Shown here: in pieces, positions 10,271-20,700 of the stretch
Position numbering within the stretch: position 1 is the first letter of the stretch
Layout: each line of letters opens with the position of its first letter
From: Jeotgalicoccus aerolatus
GTDB lineage: Bacteria > Bacillota > Bacilli > Staphylococcales > Salinicoccaceae
Assembly: GCF_014635205.1 (NCBI RefSeq)
Contig: NZ_BMCN01000001.1
Location: 930,001-994,000, forward strand
Direction of reading: 5' to 3'
DNA length: 64,000 nt
Made by a program: the position numbers and the translations under genes
Notes under the pieces: generated by a model
Databases searched by the model: none
Seen by the model: the letters and a program-made list of their open reading frames with translations, nothing else
What the model was told of the DNA's origin: nothing

Positions 10271-11698
10271 TTATTTATTATTCATTCTTGCTGCTTTGTT
10301 TTTTCTGCTCCGTTTTGCTGCGACCCAAACGAATATTGCAAACAAACCGAATATTAGAATTGCCGAGTATAAGTAACCATTGTTAAAGCCGGCTTCTTCT
10401 ATTATAGAATACAATTCTGTTTCTTCTCTATCCAGTACAGCGATGTATGAACTGTCATGCGGACGAATCATATCTCCAATCAGCATGCCGCTGTAAACTT
10501 TTCCTTCTTCTTCAGCTGTCTGATCGAGAGTGACACTTTCCGTCTCAGCAGTATTATTAATATTCAGCACATAATCGACATCATCTGTAAAATATCTAAC
10601 CAAATACTGGCCGCCTTCATTTAAAATGGTTTCAATCTCTGTTTCTTCAGCCTGCATAATGTCATGGTTGCGGTAGACTACAGCAATGTTCTCTAAGTAT
10701 TCAATAACTTCTTTATCGCTTCTGAAATCCATTTGCGGGTGAATTTCCGGGTAACTTGAACCGTTAAAGGCCACTTCTGTGCCGTAAGTCATGGCGCTCG
10801 GCCCCCGATAAGCATACAGGTAATTCGCCATTTGCTGAACTCTTGTACCCGGGAACATATTTTGCTCTGCTGCATGATAAGTAAATCGTTCGGAGAACCA
10901 GTGGTCCGCCATGATCAGCTGTTCATCCTCGGGGAATTCAGGAATTTCTTTTTCAATTCCGCCGAAAGTATCTGCAAAATTCGATCTAAATTCTTCTGTT
11001 GCAATTGTATCGAACCCTTCAGCAGTTAACCCTTCCTCTGATAAAATACCGTAAGTTGCTACATCTTCAGGTAAAAATTCAGAAGCATCCAGACCTTCCT
11101 GATTTACGAACATGCTGATGCCGTCCACTTCATAAGTATCGACAAAGTTCTGTACCATTTCACGGTAAGTATTCTGATTATCCGCATCAGTTAAATCAAT
11201 AATTTCTCTGTCGATGCCTTCATAGTAATCGGTCTGCACTTCATTTAAAACAGGATTTTCAGCTGCAGTATAGTCATCCGTTGCTACTGCCGGCATGTCT
11301 ACAACGACTTCCAAACCAAATTCATGTGCCTCATCAATCAGATTTTTAAAGTCTTCCTGTGAACCATATGATTCAGCAATAGCACCGTAATCCGTTACAT
11401 CGTAACCGAGATAATCATCTTCAGCACGTTCAGAAACCGGTGATAACATAACCGTGTTAAATCCCATATCTTTAATATATTCAAGATATGGTGAAATACC
11501 ATCAAAGTCACCGCCGTATGGCTGGTACGGATCTCCATCTTCTGTCACACCTACATCATTCGATGTATTGTTATTAAGAAAACGGTCCACCGTAATCATA
11601 TAAATTCTGTCGTATGTATTTCCTTCAGCAGATGCACTGTTGCCGCCAATAAGCGACATCATTAATATCATGCTGACGAGCATTAATATTTTTCTCAT
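10271..11698 (-). CDS. Membrane-anchored GH13 alpha-amylase homologue, apparently lacking catalytic residues
   Basis: 475 residues. An N-terminal signal peptide ends about residue 24 (A-S-A-E). A GH13 barrel follows, and a single C-terminal membrane helix (about 440-462) precedes a basic tail rich in R/K. The start of the barrel is clear: D-R-F near 38, G-G-D-F-D-G-I, and G-Y-D-V-T-D-Y-G-A-I. The conserved catalytic blocks are altered. The region that should read G-F-R-x-D is D-G-I-S-M-F. The block that should read D-N-H-D-x-x-R-F is A-D-H-W-F-S-E-R-F. No clear glutamate block remains between them. By hand alignment all three acidic catalytic residues look lost, which suggests a surface binding or structural role rather than hydrolysis. 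It is a lone gene flanked by terminators. Confidence 0.75.
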   Translation of the reverse strand: MRKILMLVSMILMMSLIGGNSASAEGNTYDRIYMITVDRFLNNNTSNDVGVTEDGDPYQPYGGDFDGISPYLEYIKDMGFNTVMLSPVSERAEDDYLGYDVTDYGAIAESYGSQEDFKNLIDEAHEFGLEVVVDMPAVATDDYTAAENPVLNEVQTDYYEGIDREIIDLTDADNQNTYREMVQNFVDTYEVDGISMFVNQEGLDASEFLPEDVATYGILSEEGLTAEGFDTIATEEFRSNFADTFGGIEKEIPEFPEDEQLIMADHWFSERFTYHAAEQNMFPGTRVQQMANYLYAYRGPSAMTYGTEVAFNGSSYPEIHPQMDFRSDKEVIEYLENIAVVYRNHDIMQAEETEIETILNEGGQYLVRYFTDDVDYVLNINNTAETESVTLDQTAEEEGKVYSGMLIGDMIRPHDSSYIAVLDREETELYSIIEEAGFNNGYLYSAILIFGLFAIFVWVAAKRSRKNKAARMNNK

Positions 11699-11799
11699 AA
11701 TTTTATCCTACCTTTTATTCGTATAATCTTAATTATACTAAACTTTACTTGATTAGTTTCTCGTTTCACTAATTGTTCATAATTTTATTATGACAAATT

Positions 11800-11839
11800 A
11801 AAAAACCGGTCCGTTAATATATCAACAGACCGGTTTTAA
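11800..11839 (-). terminator. Terminator of yisL
   Basis: Perfect hairpin AAAACCGGTC / GACCGGTTTT around a 16-base loop, followed on the minus strand by a T-rich tract. It separates yisL from the GH13 gene. Confidence 0.8.
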
Positions 11840-11852
11840 TTCACTAAACAGT

Positions 11853-12239
11853 TTAGAAACTAAGCATACCTAACGGCAGCGTAGATCCCATAATTACAGC
11901 TGCAATAATCAGTATTAAAGTCACAACTAAAAGCACATTTGCAGATGCAGAATGTTTTTTAAGTCTAACGACAGCAACTTCCATAAATACGACTGAAAGA
12001 ATACCAAGCAATGCTTTAATACCGTACTGCATATGTGATCCTGCAGCACTAATGCCTTCCATATTACCAACGTAGATCATAATTCCGCTGAATAATACGA
12101 GCAGGTAGAATACTCTTAATACCATATGCAAAATTAATGCCGGTTTATTATCGCTGCTGTTGTTCTTTTTATACATTGCAAAGACAGCAATAAATAAAAT
12201 CAGCGACACAATAATCGCAGTTAAGTGTAAATGTAACAC
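11853..12239 (-). CDS. yisL: YisL-family membrane protein (DUF1516)
   Basis: Small integral membrane protein of 128 residues with four predicted hydrophobic segments, the first starting almost at the N terminus (H-L-H-L-T-A-I-I-V). The function is unknown in the family. It begins at GTG 12237-12239, with AGAGGGGG eight bases upstream; an ATG in between is out of frame. It lies directly downstream of the yisK homologue, an arrangement I also recall in Bacillus subtilis. It ends in a terminator. Confidence 0.75.
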   Translation of the reverse strand: MLHLHLTAIIVSLILFIAVFAMYKKNNSSDNKPALILHMVLRVFYLLVLFSGIMIYVGNMEGISAAGSHMQYGIKALLGILSVVFMEVAVVRLKKHSASANVLLVVTLILIIAAVIMGSTLPLGMLSF

Positions 12240-12292
12240 AGCATAGTCCCCCTCTACAATAATGATTCCTGTTGTAGTATATCACGTAATCT

Positions 12293-13183
12293 TTATTTAA
12301 TGTGTGTCGTTAATGTTCCAATTCCATCGACTGAAACACGTACTGTATCACCAGATTTTAAGAATCCAGTCGGATCCATACCTGCGCCCACTCCTGCAGG
12401 TGTTCCCGCAGCAATAACATCACCCGGTTCAAGCGTGATGTATTTAGACAGTTCAGCAACCAGTTCATCAATTTTTCTAACCATTAATGAAGTACTGCCG
12501 TCCTGACGAATGTCATCGTTTACTTTTGTGACGATATTTGTATCTTGAGGATTCGGAATCTCATCCTTCGTTACGATATATGGTCCCATCGGTGTTGCAA
12601 GACTTTTAGAAAGGAAGGCCTGCTTATGAGACTTTTGCAGTTCTCTGGCAGAAATATCATTCACAATCGTATAGCCGTAAATGTAATCATAGGCCATTGA
12701 GCTGTCGATATTTTTTGCTTCCTTACCGATAACGATGCCGAGTTCTCCTTCGTAGTCCAATTGCTCAGTCACATCGCTGAATGAAGAAATTGTATCTTCA
12801 TCTCCGACCAGACTTGAGTTTGCTTTTGTGAAAACGTAAAGCTCAACTTCGCTTTTCATTTCTTCAGTATGAGCTTTAAAGTTACGGCCAAAACCGATTG
12901 TATTATTCGGCGGTTTAACCGGAGCTAAAATGTTAATTTCATCAAATGGTGCTTTATATTTCGATGCATCGTCAGACGCCTCTGCACTTTCCACTAATTT
13001 TCTGACCAGCTCCTGGAAATCCAATGTGTGGTATTCAGTAATCCCTTCAAGCAGCGTTCTCGGATAATCTGAAACGTCACTGAAATCCTGGAAAAGCAGT
13101 GGAATAATCCATGCACTATCTTCACGTTTTACTTTAACACCATAATAATTCTTGTCTTCATACTCAAAAGTTAAAAATTTCAT
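12293..13183 (-). CDS. yisK: Fumarylacetoacetate hydrolase-family protein, YisK-like
   Basis: Cytosolic metal-dependent hydrolase/decarboxylase of the FAH superfamily. B. subtilis YisK has been described as an oxaloacetate decarboxylase. The FAH catalytic domain is clear in the C-terminal two thirds: G-F-G-R-N-F near residue 105, the metal-ligand region [17 protein letters not shown], and the terminal [13 protein letters not shown]. An upstream in-frame ATG at 13222 exists, but AAAGGAG sits eight bases before the ATG at 13183, giving 296 residues. It is followed after 53 bases by yisL. Confidence 0.82.
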   Translation of the reverse strand: MKFLTFEYEDKNYYGVKVKREDSAWIIPLLFQDFSDVSDYPRTLLEGITEYHTLDFQELVRKLVESAEASDDASKYKAPFDEINILAPVKPPNNTIGFGRNFKAHTEEMKSEVELYVFTKANSSLVGDEDTISSFSDVTEQLDYEGELGIVIGKEAKNIDSSMAYDYIYGYTIVNDISARELQKSHKQAFLSKSLATPMGPYIVTKDEIPNPQDTNIVTKVNDDIRQDGSTSLMVRKIDELVAELSKYITLEPGDVIAAGTPAGVGAGMDPTGFLKSGDTVRVSVDGIGTLTTHIK

Positions 13184-13233
13184 TGGACAATCTCCTTTGT
13201 TTTCTTTCATACAGTATAACAAATATTATTTAA

Positions 13234-14337
13234 TTATTCGCGTTTCGCTTTCTTATTTATCAGAAAAGTCTGTTCTAATACACGGATATTGTAATGTGCC
13301 AACACATTGCTAATAATGAGCAGCAGTATATACAGTGCTAAAACAGTTAAAATCATCATTTGGAACGATACTTGCCCGTACATCGCCAGACCAAAACCGT
13401 AGAAGATAAACATCATAAATATATTAAATAGGATATACACAGATAAGCTGTAACGGCCCATATTATAAAATATATTAAAGACCGGCTCTGGTATGCTGCC
13501 CGCAATATAAGCCAGCAGCATGAAATAGCCGATTGCTGTAACTGGACCGCCGAAGCCTTCCCCAAGTGTTTCGCCAGTAATCGATCCGAGCATCAGTATT
13601 TGTATCAGCTTAGTTGAGATTCCGCCTGCCAGGAGCACCATAATAATACCTGCACTAATAAACGGACTCGTTTTAATAAATTGAGTCAAATTCAGTTCTT
13701 TTAGTGCAACACCAAGCAGTATTGACGGCAGAATTATAAATGCCGCATCGAACAGCATGTCCCCGCCGCTGGTCAGTGTGTCAATATTCATATTAACGAT
13801 GGCCAGGTAATCACTGCTGCGGTAGGTGCTGATAAATGCATTCACCTGCTGAATACCTGAGTACATGCGCTGGATATTAGAATTCAAGCCGTTAATAATT
13901 TCAAGCACTACATTAAACATCAGATGTATTGCGAAGAGGATGAGTGATGCAGCCAGTGAAATAATCCAGTGGCGGCCGATGAAAATTAAGCCGATAAAAG
14001 CCATCAGTATAATAAACGGCATTTTATCGAAACCGGAAATTAATACAGCATTAAGTGTCAGTATAATCAGTACAATGAACAAAACTTTAGCTAAATGTTT
14101 CTTGCCGGTATTTCCGTACTGGCTGAGCAGAAAGCCTGTAATAATACCGATTAGCGGTATGACAGACCCGCCTGTAATAATATCCGTAATGTTAAATATA
14201 TTTAATTCACTGCCGAAAAAATATTCAAAAGGATTGATTTCATTCAGGGGAACCAGGAAATACTGTCCGCTGAATATAAAGAGCAGAATCAGCGAGACTC
14301 CGCCGATAAAATATATATGTTTATTTGAATCAGTCAA
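13234..14337 (-). CDS. Polytopic membrane protein, DUF418-like
   Basis: About 367 residues, with ten or so hydrophobic segments and few charged loops. The C-terminal part (Y-I-A-G-S-I-P-E-P-V-F ... N-M-G-R-Y-S-L-S-V-Y-I) resembles the DUF418 domain of predicted membrane proteins of unknown function. Other starts upstream (14376, 14352) lack a ribosome site. The TTG at 14335-14337 follows GGGGCGA by six bases and overlaps the addA stop by eight bases (TTGACTGA), matching the overlaps used elsewhere in this window. It is probably translated by coupling to addA. Confidence 0.6.
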   Translation of the reverse strand: MTDSNKHIYFIGGVSLILLFIFSGQYFLVPLNEINPFEYFFGSELNIFNITDIITGGSVIPLIGIITGFLLSQYGNTGKKHLAKVLFIVLIILTLNAVLISGFDKMPFIILMAFIGLIFIGRHWIISLAASLILFAIHLMFNVVLEIINGLNSNIQRMYSGIQQVNAFISTYRSSDYLAIVNMNIDTLTSGGDMLFDAAFIILPSILLGVALKELNLTQFIKTSPFISAGIIMVLLAGGISTKLIQILMLGSITGETLGEGFGGPVTAIGYFMLLAYIAGSIPEPVFNIFYNMGRYSLSVYILFNIFMMFIFYGFGLAMYGQVSFQMMILTVLALYILLLIISNVLAHYNIRVLEQTFLINKKAKRE

Positions 14338-17300
14338 TTGAAATCGCCCCATAATCAAAAAAGTAAAGTACAGCATCCACCGGTTTATTTAGTGAAACTG
14401 CTGCTGATTTTTTATAAATGTCCATCTGTGTGCTGTAGCGTTCTATAAGCTGTGACTCTGTAAAATTTCTGCCTTTCACGCGGTCAGTCTTATAGTCGAT
14501 AATTGTATAGTGATCGTCGAATTCTAAAAGACAGTCGATAATCCCCTGGACAATTTGCTTGGGATGCTCTGCATAGCCGATTGCTTCCTGACTCATTATA
14601 AATGGCAGTTCAGTATGAATGCCTGTTTGCTCTTCAAGTAATGTAATCATCGTCCGGTCGTTAAAGAAAAGTGCTGCATTCTCTTTCATCTTGCTAATAT
14701 GCAGAGGTGAGAGCATTTCCTGATGTTCGCTGTAATTATCAACAAGCGTATCAATATAAGCTGTTTTGGCATCGATATCCATCAGACTGAGCGTCGGCCA
14801 GTGATGCATGATGTGCATCATCATTTCGTGCATCATCGTACCAAAAACTGGTGCTTCTAATGAATTGGATAAGAAGTTCGGCTCTCTTAAGTTAACATCA
14901 CTCGTATGACTCACATATGCTGCACCGTCCGGAATCGATTCATTTCTGCGCTTAATGGATGTGACGGACTCTTTTGTTGTCACTTCCGCGTCATCCATAT
15001 TTGGATACGTATAAAACAGCCGGTCTTTAACTTCAGGATCGATATCTGCAGGCAGTGCATCAATATCTGCCAGTGTGGCAAACTCCGTTTTTTCTGCTTC
15101 ATCTCCTTCAGTTGTAAGGATCGTTTCTTTCACTTCTATAAACGGCGCCTCTGACTGCATTAAAATTGGTGCTGTAAAGTCCATGGCAGACTTCAGTGCT
15201 GCTCTTGTTTCAAATGACGGCTTCTCTAAATTGCTGAAGTCGTATTTAAAGACTGCTTCATCTTTAAACATTAAAGGCAGATAAAGTTTTTCTTCTGCCC
15301 GAGTCAGTGCAACATAGATCAATCTTAATTCTTCACTCAGCTCTTCTATATTTAGAAAGTCATTCGCTGTATAGCCGTGGATACTTTCATAATGATAATT
15401 AAACTCTGAATTAAAGTTATTAAAAACAATGCCAAGTTTCGGATGAACATGAACCCGGGATATATTTGTCAGCGTAAAATTCTGTTTTAAGTCAGCGTAG
15501 ATGACGTGTTTGAACTCCAAGCCTTTTGAGCTGTGCACTGTCATTACGCGTACCGCATTATCGACAGCTTCAAGAGAGCCTTCTTCTCCGAAATCCTTGC
15601 CCTCGGAAATCAGAAAGTCTATATAACTGATAAACTGATAAAGACTTGTATTATTCATCTTCTGAAATTCCATGGCTCTGTCAATTAAGCCGTTTAAATT
15701 CGCTCGGCGGGCAGAACCGCCGGGCAGGCCGCTGAAAAACTCCAGAATATTAAGCTCTGAGAATATTTCCGAAATCAGTTCGGGCACACTTAAATATTTT
15801 GCATGCAGACTCAGTTCTTTAAAGGTACTTATAAACTCCTCTGTTTTTCTGACAATCATTTCATCTCCGCTATACTCAAGCAAAGCTTCATACAAATATT
15901 TTTCGTCTGAAGCAGCTCTAACGCGTGCAATTTCTTCCTCGCTGAAACCAAACATCGACAGTCTCATTACGCCGGTCAAATGATCGTCCTGCAGCGGATT
16001 GTCAATCAATGATAATATGCTTCTCATCGTTAAAATCTCAAACGTTTCAAAGTATCCTTTATTAACATCAATACTGATTGGAATGTCCGCTTTTTGAAAT
16101 TCATGACGCATGACATCCGGTGCAAAGCGGTTGCGGTTTAATATAACGATATCTTCATATGCTGCACCTTTTTCAGAAATATGTTTAACCATTTTAACAA
16201 TATGTCTGACCTCAATTTCATCCGCTTCATCAGATTTTAAATGTTTATCGTAAATAATTGGATGTACTTCAACGGGCGATTTTGGCTCAGCCTGTTCAAT
16301 ACCTTTAATCAGTTTTTCTTCATCTGTATAATCTATTTCCCCGAGCGGCTTATCCATAATATTTTCAAAGATTAAATTAGTCGCCTGAAGAATTTCAGAG
16401 CGTGAGCGGAAGTTGCGGTTCAGCTGAATCAGTTCTCCGCTCTCTTCTTCGTTAAAGCGCTCGCTTTTATCGATAAATAGATCTGGGGCAGCCTGTCTAA
16501 AACGATATATTGACTGCTTAACGTCACCGACCATAAATAAGTTCCCGTCTGATTCACCGCCAGATTTCAAGAGCTGAATAATCGCTTCCTGCACTCTGTT
16601 AATATCCTGATACTCATCGATCATCACTTCTTTAAATTGTCTTTGATAAGAAAGTGCGATTTCTGAATCATTTGCTGTTAAAATATCGAGTGCAAAATGC
16701 TCATAGTCGTTAAAATCCATTTCATTACTGTCGAGCTTATCTTTTTTATACTGTTCAATAACATCGGCGGCAATTTGAATCAGCTGATTATTCATACCGT
16801 TTAATGGTGCCAGTTCTGCCCGAACCTCTTCTCGCGAGTATTGTTTTAAACTGCTGATTTCCTGATAGAGTGCATTAGCCGGTTTATTATAGCGCTCATT
16901 TAAATCACTGCCATAAGCAGTCGCGCTTTTAATGAAAGCATTCGCCCCTGTAACGAGTTTTGCTGAAGGCAGTGTAAATACCCCGTCACTGCTGAAGGAA
17001 GCCAAGGCCTGAACGACATACTTGTGCATCACAGCCAGTTTTTCATATGCATCGACAATCGCTTTTTCTTTTAATTCTTCATCGCGCTCTGCATGATCGT
17101 ACTCCGTTTTTAAAGTATAGAGATTCTCATCCAGTTTCGTCAGTTTACGCTTTAGAATATTTCTGTAGTCATCCAGTATATTTTGAAGTTTGTCCTCATT
17201 TATATATTGGTCTTTCATACTATTTAAAAATTCAGCCGGTTCTTTCGTTGCAATCGCAACATGATAAAGCTGTTTAACGAGAGAATGCAGCGCACTGTTA

Positions 17301-17788
17301 TCTTTAGTACTCGTTACAAACTGATCAAGCTGCAGAAAGTCTTCTTCCGCACGGTCGTAAAACTGCTCAAGAACATTGCTGATAATTCTCTCCAGACGGA
17401 TTTCCGATTCGACCTGGCCTAGGGTGCGCATATCCGGCGGCAAACCGATAGAGTTATAATGTGTTTGAATTAAATACAGGCAAAAACTGTGCAGCGTCGA
17501 TATATGTGCATCATTCAGTTTAATGATTTCTTCGTTTAATCTCGGCTCCATCGTCTCATTATAAGTTTCGCGGAGGGCCTTCTCGATTTTATCTTTCATA
17601 TCTTTGGCGCTTTTATTCGTAAATGTGGATACGAATACTTCATCTATAGAATAGTTGCCGTCGATTATATTTTGTTTAATCCGCTCTACCAGCACCGCTG
17701 TTTTTCCTGAACCAGCTGCTGCGGATACCAATATGTCAGATCCTTTAGCTGTTATGGCTCTTTCTTGTGCTTGTGTGAATTTAACCAT
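14330..17788 (-). CDS. addA: ATP-dependent helicase/nuclease subunit A
   Basis: UvrD-like 3'-5' helicase with a C-terminal RecB-family nuclease; with AddB it resects double-strand breaks for RecA-dependent repair. From the chosen start, the Walker A A-A-G-S-G-K-T ends at residue 30. The Walker B region is V-M-I-D-E-Y-Q-D-I-N, motif V/VI is L-I-Y-V-A-L-T-R-A-E-E-K, and the nuclease motif I-I-D-Y-K-T-D lies about 55 residues from the end. Length is 1152 residues. The ATG at 17788 has GAGGTG four bases before it and overlaps the addB stop (ATGGTTAA); the in-frame ATG at 17806 contains that ribosome site within its coding part and is less likely. Confidence 0.95.
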   Translation of the reverse strand: MVKFTQAQERAITAKGSDILVSAAAGSGKTAVLVERIKQNIIDGNYSIDEVFVSTFTNKSAKDMKDKIEKALRETYNETMEPRLNEEIIKLNDAHISTLHSFCLYLIQTHYNSIGLPPDMRTLGQVESEIRLERIISNVLEQFYDRAEEDFLQLDQFVTSTKDNSALHSLVKQLYHVAIATKEPAEFLNSMKDQYINEDKLQNILDDYRNILKRKLTKLDENLYTLKTEYDHAERDEELKEKAIVDAYEKLAVMHKYVVQALASFSSDGVFTLPSAKLVTGANAFIKSATAYGSDLNERYNKPANALYQEISSLKQYSREEVRAELAPLNGMNNQLIQIAADVIEQYKKDKLDSNEMDFNDYEHFALDILTANDSEIALSYQRQFKEVMIDEYQDINRVQEAIIQLLKSGGESDGNLFMVGDVKQSIYRFRQAAPDLFIDKSERFNEEESGELIQLNRNFRSRSEILQATNLIFENIMDKPLGEIDYTDEEKLIKGIEQAEPKSPVEVHPIIYDKHLKSDEADEIEVRHIVKMVKHISEKGAAYEDIVILNRNRFAPDVMRHEFQKADIPISIDVNKGYFETFEILTMRSILSLIDNPLQDDHLTGVMRLSMFGFSEEEIARVRAASDEKYLYEALLEYSGDEMIVRKTEEFISTFKELSLHAKYLSVPELISEIFSELNILEFFSGLPGGSARRANLNGLIDRAMEFQKMNNTSLYQFISYIDFLISEGKDFGEEGSLEAVDNAVRVMTVHSSKGLEFKHVIYADLKQNFTLTNISRVHVHPKLGIVFNNFNSEFNYHYESIHGYTANDFLNIEELSEELRLIYVALTRAEEKLYLPLMFKDEAVFKYDFSNLEKPSFETRAALKSAMDFTAPILMQSEAPFIEVKETILTTEGDEAEKTEFATLADIDALPADIDPEVKDRLFYTYPNMDDAEVTTKESVTSIKRRNESIPDGAAYVSHTSDVNLREPNFLSNSLEAPVFGTMMHEMMMHIMHHWPTLSLMDIDAKTAYIDTLVDNYSEHQEMLSPLHISKMKENAALFFNDRTMITLLEEQTGIHTELPFIMSQEAIGYAEHPKQIVQGIIDCLLEFDDHYTIIDYKTDRVKGRNFTESQLIERYSTQMDIYKKSAAVSLNKPVDAVLYFFDYGAISID

Positions 17789-20700
17789 CGTGCACCTCAC
17801 TTTCAAATGCCTCTATATCGTCATCTGAAATTCTGTTTGTCCTGTAGTCTCCTGCATTAATCAGTTTATCGATATGGCAGGCGGCTTTAAAATCACAAAA
17901 ACGGCACGGCAGTCCGCCATTAGTATCAATCGGATTAGCGAGTGTATTGCCGTCGTAAATTTCATCTGTGGCTGTTTTAAATTTATTCATGACGTAATTC
18001 GAATAATGCTCAAACATCGTTGATGACATCACTCTTTTTTGTGAATAACTGTCAAAAGTACCGTCTTTTTTCTCTTTGAGCGGATAGTAGTCATTAATAT
18101 TTTCAGAGTCAGAAATCAGCTTCATCAGACCGCTGTTACCGTCTATCTGACTGGCGTTGTCATCGCCGACAAATAATCCTTTCGGCTTTAAAGCGCTGCG
18201 GCGTTCTTTAAACGCTTCTTCTTCTGTCTCCGCTTTTACTTTCGGCTCATTGACATGGTAAAAAAGCATAGCATTCGGCATGACCTTACCACCGAGTATT
18301 TTTTCAGCTTTGTTCATCAGTACATACATATAAGTAATTATCTGCAGCTCTACACCGTTTAAGACATCCGGTTTTCTTAAATCTCTGGCGCTGGATTTGT
18401 AATCGATAATATTAACGTACACCTTGCCGTCAGCATTATAAGTATCGACACGGTCAATTTTACCCCGTAAAATAATTTTCTTGCCATTTGGACTTGTCAG
18501 TGTCAGTTCACCAAGTTGATCTGACGCTTTACCAAATACCGCTTCAATCATCTGCATTTTATAATTGCCGAGTTTTTCTATATCCTTCATAAATAGCAGT
18601 GTCGTCGTAATGGCCTGTACCGCTTTTTCTTTCAGCGATAAATAGTACTCCGATCGTTCAAAAATTCCGTAGCTGATCGTTTGCAGTACTGTTTGCACTG
18701 CTTCTTTTACCGAGGACATAATCACTTCATCATCGTGCTGCAGTGTCATATTTAAATCGGAAGCCACTTTCTCTAGTGCATTATGGTATAAATTACCGAT
18801 TTCAAGCGGTCTGACTGTATAATCCTGTCTGACATTTAACTTTAGTCCGTAATTTGAAAAGTGCTGGAAGTGACAGTTAAAATAAGATTGAAAGCGGGAC
18901 ACACTCGCCTTCATTTCCTCTCCGTAAAGTATCTCTGCGGTTTCCTTATTAATTTTTTCTGCTCTGTTTTTATAAGTTAAATTTCTGATCATCCGTTTCA
19001 TTACAGCCTGCCGGCTGTCCTTCTTCAGCAGATTATAAACAGAAATGAAGTGCTTATACTGCGGTACCCTGCTTAAATCTGCAAGATACTTCTTGTCTGC
19101 TGACATCAGCTGGCGGATTTTATAATGTTCGAGTGCTTCCATACTGCGTACACTCGATATTAAACGAATAGAATTTTCAACATCGTAGTGCGCTGTTTTT
19201 CTATAAGTATAATTTAGAACCCTCTCAGGGTCTTCAGGTAAAAACTCAGATACAAAAGGACTGAGTTTGGTCGTCTCTTTGTTGTGCAGCGTTTTCGACC
19301 AGCTGATATACAGTTCGTCAGTCGGCCGAGTGACACCGAGGTAAAAAACAAATCGTTCGTCCTGTGCTAAAGTTCTCGCACTTGGTGATAAAGTAATCCC
19401 TCTGTTTTTTAGAACAAGTTTTTCCTCATCCGTAACAATTGTATTGCTGCGGGACTCCTGAGGCATAACATTGTAATTCATACCAATGATAAAAACATAT
19501 TTTTTATTTTCCACTTTAGCAAGATCTAAAAGACCGATAATGACCTGATCGATAGTTGCCGGCCGGGTATTAAAGGCAGCAGACTTCAATCCGTCCATAA
19601 ATGTTTCATAGAATAGTGAAAAATCGACTCTTTCATCTTTGAATACTGTATAACTGTCATCAAGAAGCCGGATAAATAAGTTATATGCCTGCTCAGTCTC
19701 ATTTCTAAGGCGCATATTTGTTTCTTCAAGTTCTGAAATTTCCGTTTCAAGTTTATTGAGAATACCGTTATTCACGATAAAATTATAAATTGCTGAAACA
19801 TAATCCCTGACATTTTCACCGGTTTTTAAGTCGTTAAATAAGGACTGCAGCTGCTGCAGTTTTTTATTTTTATAAGCAATCATTTCACTGAGTGCTTCTG
19901 TATTATCAATCCGCTCGATCATACCTTCTGCGTCCAGGCGGTATTCAATCGCAAAACGTTCATCATCAAATAGTTCGTGTCCTGTTAAACCGCGTTCGAT
20001 AATAATATTTTCGAGATGAGCGAGCAGTTTATCGTCCATTTCATTATTTAAATAGCCGGTTTTTAAAACATTTAAAAAGGCAGCACTTTGAAATCTGTTT
20101 TTATAGCATTCGAGTACTGCGATAATAAGCGATGTAAATGGATTAGAATGCATAGAGTGTTCAGAATCCATATGAAAAGAAATATTAAATCGTTTAAATA
20201 TCGTTTTAATATACTCTTCATAGGCTGAGTCCCGGTATAGAATCCCTATATCAGAATAGGCTGCCCCCTTTTCTCTGACTAGAGTTTCAATATTTCTTGC
20301 CACCTCGGTGACTTCCTCCTGGACCGACGGTGATTCAGTAATCGTAATCCCGTCGTAATTGCTCATTTTTTTACCTGTTTTTATATAACTTTCAAGCTGA
20401 GTCAGCCCCGGACGTTTCGACCGCATAAATTCATCATCAAAATGTCTGAACTCTGCATAATCCTCACCAAAAATTTCCTGGATTCTTGTAATCACGGCTT
20501 CAGTTTTTCTAAACAGCTGCAAGTCTCTTTCCGCCTGCTCTGTGCTGTCTGATTTACTGTGAGTTAACAGCAGATTAATCTGGCTTACCTTTTTCTCCAG
20601 AGCATAAATTAAGTCAAATTCACTCTCCGTAAAGTTATGGAAACCATCGATATAGATTACTGCATCATTTAAAGTCCGTACGTTACCAGTCTGGTTAATT

